Below, one piece after another: positions 1 to 11,720 of a DNA stretch of 64,000 nucleotides. Both the position numbers and the translations under genes were made by a program. The stretch spans positions 25,644,221-25,708,220 of the forward strand of contig OX359282.1 of NCBI GenBank assembly GCA_947179155.2. Direction: 5' to 3'. Source of the DNA: Hedera helix (taxonomy: Eukaryota; Streptophyta; Magnoliopsida; Apiales; Araliaceae). Under the pieces are notes generated by a model. The model saw nothing but the letters and a program-made list of their open reading frames with translations, was not told the DNA's origin and made no database searches. Positions within the stretch are counted from its first letter, which is position 1. Every line of letters begins with the position of its first letter.

Positions 1-1982
1 AGCTCCTGTTCTGACTATACTATCAGGATCGGGAGAATTTGTTATCTACAGCAATGCTTTAGGCAAAGATCTAGGCTATGTACTTATGCAACATGGAAAA
101 ATATATAGCTTATGCCTCTCGACAACTCAAAGATAATGAGAAAAATTATCCTACTCATGATTTACAGTTGGCAGTGGTAGTTTTCATGTTGAAGATTTGG
201 AGACACTACTTGTACGGGGAGAAATTGGAAATCCTTACGGATCACAAAAGCCTCAAGCATTTCTTCACTTAGAAGGAACTCAACATACGGTAACGACGTT
301 GGCTTGAACTATTAAAGGATTACAACCACACCATCCATTATCACCCAGAAAAAGCAAACGTTATAGCTGATGCATTAAGCAGAAGATCTTATGCGAGTAT
401 AAGTGCAATACAGACTACACAAAAATTCATTTTGTACGACTTACAAAAGATGGAGATAAAGTTAAAGCCACCACGGACCCATATGAAGATTGCGCACGTA
501 CAAGTAGAACCAGCTTTAATCGATAAAATTAAAGCTGCTCAAGCTACTAATCCAGAAATGAGGAACATGATGACAAAAGTACAAGAAAGTGTTATTCCAG
601 AAGCAAGAATCGATGAAAAATGAATACTTCGAGTCAACGCTCGACTCTATGTTCCCAACGACCTTGAATTGAATCATAAAATTATGATAGAAGCAGATAA
701 CACACTGTTTGCTATCTATCAGGGAAGTACCAAAATGTATAGTGACCTTCAACATACATTTTAGTGGAACAATATGAAGAGGGAGATTGCAGAGTTTATC
801 TCAAGGTGCTTAACTTGTCAACGTGTCAAGGCAGAGCATCAAGTGCCTAAGGGTTCATTGCAATCACTCGAAATTCCAGAATGAAAGTGGGAACACATCA
901 CTATGGATTTCGTGACAAGTCTTTTCAAAGTTTCTCAAGGCTTTGATACGATTTGGGTCATCGTAGATAGATTGACCAAGTTCGCTCATTTCTTGCCAAT
1001 AAGAGAAAACTTTTCACTCGAGCGACTTGCTGGTATGTATGTAAATGATATTGTAAGATTGCATGGCATGCCAGTTTTCATAGTTTCTGATCGAGATCCT
1101 AGATTCACTTCACTCTTTTGGATCAGTCTACAAAAAACTATGGGTACTGAGCTTTGATTTAGTTCTACATACCATCCTCAAACGGACGAACAATCTGAAA
1201 GGACGATTCAGACTCTCGAAGATCTTTTGAGACTTTACGTACTAGACTTCAAAGGAAGTTGGGATAAGTATTTGTCATTGGTTGAATTCTCCTACAACAA
1301 CAGTTATCAAGCAATCATAGGCATGGCTCCATTTAAGGCCTTGTATGGACGAAAGTGTTGCTCTCCAGTATGTTGGAATGAGGTAGGAGAATCAAAATTG
1401 TTGGGACCTGAGTTGGTATGTTTAACAACAAAAAAGATCTAAACAATTCAACAACAAATACAAACCGCACAAGAACGACAAAAGAGTTATGTTAATCTGC
1501 ATCGAATGGATGAAAGTTTCAATGTCGGAGACCATGAATTCTTACATGTTTCTACATGGAAAGGAGTTACGAGATTCAAAAGGAGAGAAAAGCTCAACCC
1601 TCGATTTATTTGCCCATTTGAAATTCTAGACCGAGTAGGATCCGTGGCCTACAGACTAGCCTTACCACCAAGCATATCTCGTATTCATAATATTTTTCAC
1701 ATATCCATACTATGTAAATATGTGAAGGATTCAAATCACATCATTAAAATAGAGTCAAACGTTATAGTAGAGGATTTAACGTACGAGGAGATACCTGTCA
1801 AGATCTTAGATAAGAAATAACAGATCCTACGCTCAAAGGTTATACCTCAAGTCAAGGTTTTATGGAGGAACCAAGATACTGAGGAAATAAACTGGGAGCT
1901 ATAATCTGAAATGAAATTTAAGTATCATTACCTCTTTAAAATACTAGGTACGTCAATTTCAGGGACGAAATTTTATAAGTAG
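1..1982 (+). pseudogene. Ty3/gypsy chromovirus pol remnant (RNase H, integrase, chromodomain-like tail)
   Basis: Downstream half of a retrotransposon polyprotein, in a frame broken many times. Bases 1-400 encode the RT/RNase H connection and RNase H, with recognisable ASRQLKDNEKNYPTHD and TDHKSLKHF blocks; a shift near base 100 separates them from the preceding peptide. A CLTC zinc-finger half lies near 810-830. The integrase core spans about 903-1400: the acidic triad can be placed at MDFVT, VSDRDPRF and YHPQTDEQSER. A C-terminal integrase module follows (1506-1820), then a VLWRN chromodomain-like stretch at about 1850-1940, which places it among chromoviruses. Stops at 270-272, 621-623, 762-764, 882-884, 1155-1157 and 1440-1442 make it non-functional. 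Gag, protease and most of RT lie left of the window. The frame ends at TAG 1980-1982, just before the polypurine tract, as usual for Ty3/gypsy. Confidence 0.93.
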
Positions 1983-1989
1983 GAGAGGT
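1981..1989 (+). promoter_or_regulatory. Polypurine tract of the decayed Ty3/gypsy element
   Basis: Purine run AGGAGAGG immediately before the LTR's TGTAA start. It is the plus-strand priming site in reverse transcription. The homologous tract in element C (41021-41033) sits at the same spacing from its LTR. Confidence 0.7.
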
Positions 1990-2730
1990 TGTAAAACCCC
2001 GACTTTTATGAAATACAAATTTATTTTTTCTTTATATATTTTCTTCTGAAACGGTAAATGAATAAATTGACAAAAGTGAAAATTAAAAAATATTTGTACA
2101 AATTTTATCTTGTCGGAAAATATTCATTTTGTCAAAAAATATTTGTTCTGTCAGAGAATATTCGATTTGTACGACGGCATCGAAATAACCAAATATTGGT
2201 GGACCCCCTACAACGAAATATTGTTGGATATAAAAAATGACATATATAACCTTTCTAAATAAAAAAAGTCAACGGTACTATAACTTTTAACTGTTAAAAT
2301 ATCCGGTGGTAAAGGAATAGTAACATACGGTATTGCACAGTATCACACGGTATTGCACAGTGTTTCATATTATTGAACTGATAAAGTGACTATTGTACTA
2401 TATTGACTTTATTTAACCAATAATTGTCACATGCACAATAATTCATGTTATTGAACTAATAATTGTCACAGTAACATATGCACAGTAATTCACCTTACTT
2501 AATCAATAATTATTATTACACAGTAACATGCTCTTTCTTTTACTTATTTTCTATATTATTGATATCTCTATTATAATGTTGATTAAACTGTTATATATTC
2601 CATTATTAGTTGATTTTTCTGCTTGTATTGTGAGTATCTAAGTTAGAAAGTTAACTACACTGCATTTATAACAATTAGTCATAATAATGAAAAATTGTGA
2701 ATTATTATTGAATAATTAAATTGATAAAGT

Positions 2731-2835
2731 TATTTATTTTTATTATAATAAATTATATAAAGTTACTTGTTTTTATTATAATAAATTATATAAAGTTACT
2801 TGTTTTTATTATAATAAATTATATAAAGTTATTTA
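2731..2835 (+). repeat. Short tandem repeat in LTR U3 (about 36 bp, about 3 units)
   Basis: Three successive near-identical units carry ATAATAAATTATATAAAGTTA. They lie in the AT-rich part of U3 upstream of the TATA box. Confidence 0.85.
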
Positions 2836-2955
2836 CTTATATAAATTCTGTAAAGTAAATTGTTTTATTATGATATATTATATAAAGTTATTTACTTTTA
2901 TATATAAAGTTAGTTGATTTATATAAAATTAGTTATTTTATATTTAAAGTTAATT

Positions 2956-3148
2956 GAATGGTATAGATTAAAAGAAATCTGAAATGAATGGTATAGATTA
3001 AAGATAATGTAATAATTATAGAATTTAAAATAAACGGTGTAGATTAAAGATGATCTTTAAATGAATGGTTTAGATTAAGAAAATCTTAAAAGATGAAATG
3101 AGTGGTATAGATTAAACATTATCTTGAAATATATAGTTTGGATTAAAT
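2956..3148 (+). repeat. U3 motif array GAATGGTATAGATTAAA, about six copies
   Basis: Variants of GAATGGTATAGATTAAA recur at about 2957, 2986, 3031, 3062, 3100 and 3134, spaced 30-45 bp and ending about 35 bp before the TATA box at 3182. The position suggests a promoter-proximal repeated element. Regulatory function is inferred only from position. Confidence 0.75.
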
Positions 3149-4983
3149 TAAAAAATCTTGGTTTATGATAAGATTTTTTGCTATAAATAGAAGTTTTAAC
3201 TTAAGAATTTTTCATAAAACTTCATTGCTTATTCTTTCTTTCACTCTCTAAATATTACTTTGTGTAAATTCTTTTTGAGTGTGTTAAAGTCATCTTGAGT
3301 ATTTGTGAAGATCTGTAAGTGTACGAGTATTGTTTAAGTAAGTCTTTTTATAAAAGTTATATAAGCAACCACATATATCACACGGTGTTTATAAATCTTC
3401 CTTTAGAAGACTTTTCCTTTAGAAGATTTATTTTGAAAAGCATCACTTGGAATATTTATTTTGAAATATTATTTTCTTTCAAAAACTATATTGAAGTTAT
3501 TTTACTTTATTCTATCAAATCACTTTTGATGATTTCATACGAATTGGTATACACAATGAAATTATATGTGGTAGTTACTAATTAAATTCTAAATATATAG
3601 GTTGATCAACTTCATTTAAATCAATATCCAATCACGTGTTAAAGTAAGGGGTATCATTCTTTTCATACTCTTAACTTACTATGGTAAGTACTATTTAGTA
3701 AAGTTTCCTAAAATGATTATATGTTCCTTAATAGTTTGCACTTCATCTAATATCATTTCTATTGAACCTTCCTATTTTTCTAAATCTTTCTATTGAACTT
3801 TAACCGTTATTCTAAACTGTGGATCTTGAATATCATTTTTGAATTTCAGTCCACATCATGTTGACAATTTAGACATTATTTGAATATGCACAAAGTAAAA
3901 TCATAAACTTTTGATATTTATTGATCATCCTATTTTTTTCTGTTCATCATTTATATCACTGTTGTTATTATAATCATCAAAAATTATTTTGTTGTGAATA
4001 TTTGTGGCCTGGGACACAAATGATAGGATAAAGAAGATATAATTGTTGTGTGTCTTTTAGGGCACGTGGTGAATGTTCTCTTTAACCTGGGGTAAAGAAT
4101 CATTGTTGTTTAGTATGATTTTGACCAAAGGTTGAAGACTGGTATGATCATGACCATTGATGTTATATTTGAATATAGTTGGCCCGTACTGCAAAGATGG
4201 ACTGTTGACTTGTATGATTATGATCAGGAACTGTGAATTTATATTATTATGACCAATGGTGTTTAAGATAATAAAAGTTAATGATACTTTTCTTAAAAAG
4301 AGAAGCTGGTGGACATCATAGTCTACATGATTCTTCTAATGGATTGCTAATTCTGCTGTTATTATTGATCTAAAACTTGTTGTTTATTGTATTCTATCAA
4401 GAACTCAATTATTAAAGGCTAATGATAATTTACTCATTGTTATCTTAGTCATGATATTTTTTATTGGGCTATTTGAGCTCACCATTTCTTTTTTGTTCTA
4501 TTGTTCTTCAGGAAATGAGAGAATAGCTAGGTCTAGCCGAAGAATTGAGTGAAGGTCCGAGAGATAGCTGTAGTAGTATTCACATGTTGTATATAGTGTG
4601 ACAATAATAATGAAGACTTAGTTGTGTATTATTGAGTTATGTATTTCTGTCCTATTTACTATTTGTTTTAGTTACCGTGTATTTTATACCGTCTCAAATT
4701 GGGCTATGTAGACCCAGATTTAGGGGCGTCACATATTATATATATATATGATCCAAAAGTACAAAAGTATCCCCAAAAAAAAATTGGTCAAAGGCGCTGC
4801 CCCGAAACACAACTAAATTATTTATATCTTGGTAATAATTTTGATTCCAGTAAACAATAATGCTGACTTCACCACTGGCTGTAATGATTATTATATAGTA
4901 GTTGTATATAGGGCGAAAGTAATTATCATGCGGATACTTTGAACACAGGTAGTTGGTAAAACCATATACATTATACTTGTAAC

Positions 4984-5874
4984 TAGAGGTGCTCATCGGT
5001 AAAGAACTGAACCGATGCCGAAAAAATTGAACTGTTACGATCCTAAATTACCGAAAAAACAAGAACTGGTACTGAATTACTGGTTCGGTACATAATCAGT
5101 ACCTGTTTTTTTGGTTTAGTTTTCGGTTATAGCATGCTAATATATATAATTATAATTTATAAATAATAATTAAATAATAGAAAACTTATATATTTACAAA
5201 TTTAATAATATATTTTTTTAATATTATAAATAAATTATTTTGTACCCAAAAGTAGAAGATTGGAAGTTGAGATCAAATATTAAAAATAAATCATTGGTAC
5301 AGTTATGGATAGTTGTTATTAGAACTTTTAATGACTTCCGTACTTTTTGGGTCAGTCCCCTAAGTTCAATTCAAAAAATGAATAGCTTAATTTATTTATT
5401 TATTTATTAAGAAAAATATTGTATTGAGTAATAAACTTATTTTATCCTGACTATGGTCATGCGACTCATGTCTGTTGCACTTCTCAAGAAAAGACTTTTG
5501 GAAATTTTGATGGCCGTAGAAGAGAGAGGATTCCTTTGGAACGTGGGCTTTTGTCCATCTTTTGAGAGAAATAGCTAGCATGCTTGTTCTGAGAAATAGC
5601 AAGTGTTGTGTGACTAAGCTAAGCTGTTGCTCCTGCGCTCTGCTCGTGCCTCATGGTTAATTAACATATTAATTATTATTATATTATTAAATTTCGGTTC
5701 TTTCGATATTTAATTTTTATTGAATTCAAAAATCTCTATACCGTTATTGCTACCGAAAAGTGTAAAAAATTTAAAAAATCGGTACCGAAAAAATCGATAT
5801 AAAAAAAAACTGATACCACTATCAATGGATTCGACAAAAAAAAAAAAAAAAATCGATTTTTTTGAACACCACTA
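4984..5874. mobile_element. Non-autonomous hAT-type element with 8-bp target duplication
   Basis: Flanked by the identical 8-bp direct repeat CTTGTAAC at 4976-4983 and 5875-5882. The ends are inverted: left TAGAGGTGCTCA, right end reversed TAGTGGTGTTCA. An 8-bp duplication and TAG-GGTG ends fit hAT. Internal sequence is AT-rich with CGGTACCGAAAA-like repeats near both ends and no transposase. Confidence 0.85.
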
Positions 5875-5882
5875 CTTGTAAC

Positions 5883-6715
5883 TATAAGTAGATACACAAA
5901 TCAAGCCGTGTACTGTACAAAGAATTGCATTAACATTGCGAACATTAGTTTAGATGAATAATCTGAAAAACAAATCTTTCTAATATTGTATGCATATCTC
6001 TACAAATAGATCTGATAATAATTAGATATTTATACTACCTAGAACGAAGTATTGAAAAAAATACGCAACATTAAAGTTCCTTCATTTAGTTTTTTTTTTT
6101 CTTTTTAAATTTTTGCATATTCTAACCATCCTGGACTTCAATGAACTCTATATCTCTAATTAACCGCATGCAAACTTAGTTTCACTAATTTTTGGTTCAA
6201 CATTTTTTATTTATTTAAATTAATATAAATATTATCTAAATTTAATAATACTGCTGTTTATTTTTCTAATATTATAGATACGTATGTTCCTGAAAAGATA
6301 GGTTGTTTATATGAAAAGTGTATCTAAGTCATCCTTTTTTCTTTTTCTTTTCACGTTCTTTTTTTCCTTTTTGGAACGAAAAGAGTATATATAACAAGTA
6401 CATATGAGAAATTTTCAAAGAAACAAAGAAATGATCATTGTTACCCAGAAGTTGGACCATATTACAATCGCGGTTAATTACTCAACGGGTTTTGCCGATA
6501 CTAATCGCCGTCCTAATTATTAAGTTAAGTCTTCATTGACAATTATAAGTCGCTATACATACAGTCCAACTCATAATGAAAGAGGGCGTATTATGGCTAA
6601 TTTATGAAAGCAATAGAAAATGTTTTTTCCTTTTCTTTTTATACTGAGGAATCCCATGTTAATATCCTCTTTAACTTGATGTGCATTAGAAACCTCCTTC
6701 TCGCTCTATGGAAAG
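5883..6715. other. AT-rich intergenic spacer
   Basis: No coding signal found. About 5930-6100 carries a diverged member of a local dispersed repeat seen again near 7070-7180, 8690-8835 and 10020-10200 (shared text around AATCTGAAAAACAAATCTTT). Confidence 0.5.
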
Positions 6716-7180
6716 TATATTTTTGTACACCCGTATTATTTTTCATTTTTATTTTGTCTTCATTACAAAATTGTTCTATCTAAATGAGTTCCAATCAAAA
6801 CAGAAAGTACCAAACTTTATAACTCCAGTCAGCCACTAATCATCTATACCTAAATGATCATACACCAATGTCAATGTGATAACAGCTAGCAGGGACATAT
6901 CAAGCAAGGAAAAAATAATAACTTAAATTGCCATCGCAAGGCTACCAAAATTAAATTATACACCAAAGTCGATGTGATTGCAGTCATTCCATCTACTAAT
7001 TATTCTCATCACCCGGCTACCTAAATTAAGCAGAAAATATTCCTACATAAAATTTACAAGGAAATTATAACATATCTTCAAATAGATTTTCTTATTAATA
7101 CCTAGATACTTAATATTTATACTATCTACTACGAATTGTGTTGAAAATATACCTAAGATTAAAGTTTCTTAATTTAGGAT
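6716..7180 (+). repeat. Diverged direct repeat, copy 1
   Basis: Pairs with 8267-8835: both carry TTTTTGTACACCC/TTTTTGTATACCC, ACCAATGTCAATGTGATAAC and AAATTAAGCAGAAAATATTC in the same order about 1.55 kb apart. No protein of known type is visible, so this is an old segmental duplication or two copies of an unclassified element. Confidence 0.8.
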
Positions 7181-8266
7181 TTTAGTATGTCATTTTTATC
7201 TAGGTAACTAACGTTAAAAATCAAACAGCTCTTTTCATTTTTTTTTATTTTTAACAACTAACTAAACTTTTTCCATTTTAAACTCTAAATAAAAAAATAA
7301 AAATAAAATAAAAAACTGACATTAGTTGACTGACGAAATTATTTATTTCAAAGTTTTGTTTAGAACAATGACGACATGAAACTTTTAATATATGTGGATA
7401 ATTTGGTGAGTTAACTGGTTGATCTAACTCTTTCTTCGTTAAACTTAAAAATTCATCCTTTTAATACTTGTTAAATAGCACCATATTCGTAGATCTCCAT
7501 CATCACCTTCACAATCATAACCCGCAACGAGATCACCTTCATCGTCGCCCACCAGCACACGCCATCACCTTCATTTATAGCATTATGGTCGCATCTCCAC
7601 CATCACTACAACACCAAACAATGGCATTACCTCCATCGACCCACCAACATTAGGTCTATGAATATCAAATTTTTTATTTTGCTAAATTTCTATCAGTGTC
7701 AATTAATATTGCATATTTACCAGACCAAGAAAATATAACAGATCTAGAAAAATAAACAACAAAAAAATCCCAAATTTAGTTACAAAAATTGCATTGATGA
7801 AAATTCAAGACTTCTCTCCGAAAAGTTTCTTCATGTTTCTAGTCAGTTACTTCATGTTTTTTCGACGACTTTTGATAAGATCCTGATCATGTCTACATCA
7901 AATGAGGCTGAGTCTTATTATCGCCAAAGTTTTATTGGGTTGATTCTAATTAATTGGGCTGAAGATGATTCAAGTGATGGATTAAGGGAGCTAAATTTGT
8001 AACAATCCAAATCCTAATTGAAAAATGATTTGTAAACCCAACCCCAAACCCAGATGTGTAGCAATCCAAATCCTAGTTGGGATAGGAATTGTCAATCCAA
8101 CAAGTAGGGAAAGGATTTATCAAACCCAAACCCAAACCCAAACCCAAATTAGCTTTCAAAACCAAAAGTCCGCATCTTATCCTATCTGAATCTGGTGTTC
8201 TAAAGCTTAACTAGTCTGTCATTTTTTAAAATTTTGATCTTATTGAATTTTTTTTTGCTATCAGAA
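7181..8266. other. Spacer with histidine/proline-rich low-complexity stretch and CCCAAA repeats
   Basis: Around 7468-7650 a short CATCAC-type frame encodes low-complexity His/Pro sequence with no domain. At 8124-8149 there is a short CCCAAA repeat, which is not the plant telomere unit CCCTAAA. No gene recognised. Confidence 0.5.
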
Positions 8267-8835
8267 TACATATATTTTTGTATACCCATATTATTTTTCA
8301 TTTTTATTTTGTTTTCATTACAAAATTGGTCTATCTACATGAATTCCATTCAAAACAGAAAGTACCAAAACTTTAACTCCAGTCACTAGTCAGCCACTAA
8401 TCGTCTATACCTACATGATCAGACACCAATGTCAATGTGATAACAGCTAGCAGGGACGCATCAGGCAAAGGAAAAATAATAACAACTTAAATTGTCATCG
8501 CCAGGCTGCCTAAATTATGCATCAAAGTCAATGTGATTGCAGTAATTCCATCCACTAATTATACTCATCACCAGGCTGCCAGGCTATCTAAATTAAGCAG
8601 AAAATATTCGTACATAAAATTTACATGGAATTAACCCTACAAAAACAACTTGATTGTGTAACTCAACTTCTCATCGATCACAAAAAATAATAGCATCATA
8701 CAATTTAAATCAGATGAGTAATCTGAAAAAGAGATCTTTCTAATTTTGCATGTGTGCTTATCTTCAAATAGCTTTCGTATTAATAGTTAGATATATTCAT
8801 AATACCTATTTATGCAAAATATTGAAAAAATAGTT
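8267..8835 (+). repeat. Diverged direct repeat, copy 2
   Basis: Partner of 6716-7180, with small indels (for example an extra AGTCACT near 8385). It stops just before the solo LTR at 8871. Confidence 0.8.
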
Positions 8836-8870
8836 ATTCCTTAATTAATTGCGCGTTAGTATAAATATAT

Positions 8871-9962
8871 TGTAGGCAAGAAAATCTCGTACCTTATTAG
8901 GATTATGGTTCGTAATAATGGTAGAGATGAGAAATTCACAAAGAGTATGGAATCGATCGAGAGATTGGAGAGGGGAGAAGAACCAGTAAACAACTACTAA
9001 AGTAACACGAGGCAGAAGTCTCGGAGTCACAGCGTAATCGCTGATGTCCGAGAGTCGTGACAAATGTTTCAAATGAATTCAAGATAAGTGACGCCAACAC
9101 TTTTGTTTACTCGATTCAGAGTTGATCACAAGTTCCCAATTTCTTTCAACCTTCTCTTTGTTTTGAGAGAGAGAGTTTTTATGTGGTAAGAGATTTTCCA
9201 AAGTTTTCAAAGTCCCTTCACTTGGGGTATTTATAGAGTTGTCGGGGTCATGTGTCAGGCACATGTTGCTAGGAAAAATTCCAAGAATACCCTTAGTAAA
9301 TAGGAAAATTCCTAGAATGCCCCCGGTTACTTGGGTAATGCCAAATCATCCAGTTCTTCCAGCCACTAATCCAATTCCTCAACCGATTTCCATCATGAGT
9401 TGTTCTAATAAATTTTCTGTCTTGGAACTCGTAATAACACCTCTCGGATTATGTCTTCAACGTTTTCACTGTTAAGTTAAGAAATCAAACAAAACAATTT
9501 TACATAGGAAAAACTTGAAAAAAAACGCATCACGGAATGGGCGGAGACCAGCCTTAGGGGGCCTACTCTAGGGGGGTGAACCCTAGGGGTCCCGCTTCTC
9601 TTCCGTGGCATTTCGTTTGTTTCGTGTTTTTTTGTTCGGTTTTCACCTGTCTCCCTCGATGCTCATTTCTATAAAAAATTCATCTTGTCATATACAAGTT
9701 AAAAATGATCACTTTTAAGTCTTTCACAAGTTTACTCGATTTTGGGTTCATTATTTGTTCATTGCACTGCTTGAAACTCGTTCGGGATGAATTTCGAAAG
9801 ACAAAAACATCAAACGGGCCCTAAGTGATCAACCCCTAGGAGGGTCCAATCCCTAATATTTTTTATTCTTTTTGGGTCTTTGTTCGTTTGTTTGTTGTCC
9901 GTTATTTCGTTATTTTTGTTTTAGTTCATTCAATGTAAACTCTAATTTTATTCATGGGCTCA
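8871..9962 (-). mobile_element. Solo LTR, minus strand, family related to 50745-51539 (Ogre/TAT-like)
   Basis: Starts TGTAGGCAAG and ends GGGCTCA, flanked by TATAT (8866-8870) and TATGT (9963-9967), a 4/5 match. Homologous to 21495-24125 and 50745-51539 across the CACGAAGAGTAC-like block and the CCCTAGGGG-rich block. On the minus strand a TATA box CTATAAATACC lies near 9224-9236, giving the orientation. No internal region flanks it, so it is best read as a solo LTR. The lineage is inferred from the primer-binding site next to the 50745 copy. Confidence 0.7.
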
Positions 9963-10469
9963 TATGTGTGTGTGTGTGTGTGTGTTTTTAATTTGTACTA
10001 TTAGGTGCGCTAACATGATAAACATAAGTTTAGATATATAAGAGTAATCTGGAAAACAAAATTTTCTAATATTGTGCGCATATCTTCTACAAATATATTC
10101 ATAATAGATATTTATACTAGCTTGTAGCCTGGTACGAAGTATTCAAAAGACAAACTTACCATTAAAGTTCCTTAATTTAGGATTTCTTTTTATCATTTTT
10201 ATTTTTATACTGATTTAAACCCTTCATGACTTCAATTTAATTTAATTACTTGAATTTATGCATAGTTACTTAAGAATTGATTTTATGATAAAGAGAAATA
10301 TATGCTTATTACTTTTTATTTTTCGAAACACTATTTTGTCCCTCTCATGGAATTAAAATTTAACAAATTTGTTATATATTGACCATCAATTTTAGTTAAA
10401 TTAGACTTTTATTGCATCTTTTTAACGTCAAGGGTGAAAATAAGTTAAGAAAATAAGAATAAATCTAAG
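9963..10469. other. TG microsatellite and dispersed-repeat fragment
   Basis: A (TG)n run of about ten units occupies 9965-9984. About 10020-10200 is another copy of the local dispersed repeat (also near 5930, 7070 and 8690). No gene. Confidence 0.6.
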
Positions 10470-10624
10470 AACACTACGACTGGTCACTACATTTTTTATT
10501 ACATAGATCTCAATCATTAAAAGTGTGACTTGACACGAAAATTTATAACATACCCCACTTTTTAATTATTAAGATCTATATAGTAAAAAATATAATGATT
10601 GGTTATAGTGTATGTAGTAGTGTC
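10470..10624. mobile_element. Fold-back MITE, family member 1
   Basis: The two halves are inverted copies: ACACTAC...CACTACATTTTTTATTACATAGATCT on the left pairs with AGATCTATATAGTAAAAAATATAATG...GTAGTGT on the right. The centre (GACACGAAAATTT) and arms match, in reverse orientation, the fold-back at 52536-52689, so the two are one family. No coding capacity. Confidence 0.75.
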
Positions 10625-11303
10625 CAGAAAATAATTAAGTATTACTTAGGAAACTAAACTTGAAAAACGCCTATAGCTAGGAGATCAGTGAGGGATCATC
10701 CCTTGATTTAAAGCATATTAGAGATACCGTTATTTAATTAATTTAAGACAGGAAATTATTGTCTGCTAATTAAATTTTTACTTTTGACTTAATGTACATA
10801 TATCCTAATTAGTACTCCCTCGGTTCCTTAATATTAGACGTTATAGCAAAAAATTTATGTTCCAAAATATCTGACGTTATAAGATTTCTAAGAGAAATGG
10901 GTACAATTTTTCTCAAATTACTCTTAAAATTAATAGTATCCAATTTTCAACACTTCTTCACTCTCCTTCATCTGTATTCGTGAAATTCACCTTCCTCTCT
11001 CTATTCTTTTTCTTCTCTCTCCTTCCCTATCCTGCTCCCTCTATTTTCTTTTTCTTCTCTTTCTCTTTCCCCGCCTTTTCTTTTACAATCAATAAGTAGC
11101 TTTTTATATTTTGAATTGTAGAAACTTCAAATATATATCTTTAATTGCATCCACAGTGAAAATAGCTCTATGGTATAACTATTTATGAGAAAAAATGGTG
11201 GATAACAAAAAAAATATAAAGCCAATCAAACAAAATAAATCAGATAACTTTTTGATGAGAAGAGAGAGAGTAAACAAAAATTTTAGGCAGCAAGTAAAAT
11301 AAA

Positions 11304-11360
<57 letters not shown>

Positions 11361-11720
11361 GAGAAAAGAGGGACGTGGGTGAGAAAAATCAAGAATTAAT
11401 TAAGTTAATGAGATAACTACATATTGGTTAAAGATGAGGAGAGAGAAAATAGATGAATAGACAAATGAAAAGTTGTTTTGGGCATTTGGTAGAAGATTTA
11501 ATTAGCAGTAATTAAATTTTTTAATATATATGCATTAACCTATAACGACAGATAAAATAAACCCAATAAAATAGTTTCAAATTGATGTTAACTATGACGT
11601 ATCGAAAAGGAGCGTGAACTTAAAGTTCATTAATTTAGTTTTATTTTTATTACCAGTTTCAAATACTTCAATCTGTATAATGTATTATATTAGAAGAAAT
11701 GATCTTATGCTATGGAAAAT
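10625..11720. other. AT-rich spacer with long GA microsatellite
   Basis: Contains a CTCCCTCGGTTCC stretch at about 10816 resembling one end of a Stowaway/Tourist-type MITE, with no clear partner end, then pyrimidine-rich sequence (10960-11090) and a (GA)n run of about 23 units at 11310-11356. No gene seen. Confidence 0.55.

Larger units (their letters stand above)
1990..4733 (+). mobile_element. 3' LTR of Ty3/gypsy chromovirus (same family as element C)
   Basis: Starts TGTAAAACCCC right after the polypurine tract and ends GGGGCGTCACA, so it has the TG...CA ends of an LTR. At 2744 bp it is close to the 2.84-kb LTRs of element C (37907-43877) and aligns with them at both ends and through the region after the TATA box (shared blocks around 3600, 4040-4260 and 4440-4560). 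TATA box TATAAATAG at 3182-3190. The U3 part just upstream of the TATA differs from element C. The partner LTR is off the left edge, so the target duplication cannot be checked. Confidence 0.9.

Noticed and set aside
4736..4996. Minus-strand frame next to the first LTR
   Set aside because: Runs into the hAT element end and has no recognisable domain.
7468..7653. His/Pro-rich short frame
   Set aside because: Low-complexity CATCAC sequence without promoter, domain or homologue I recognise.
8124..8149. Telomere-like repeat
   Set aside because: The unit is CCCAAA, not CCCTAAA, and only about four copies.
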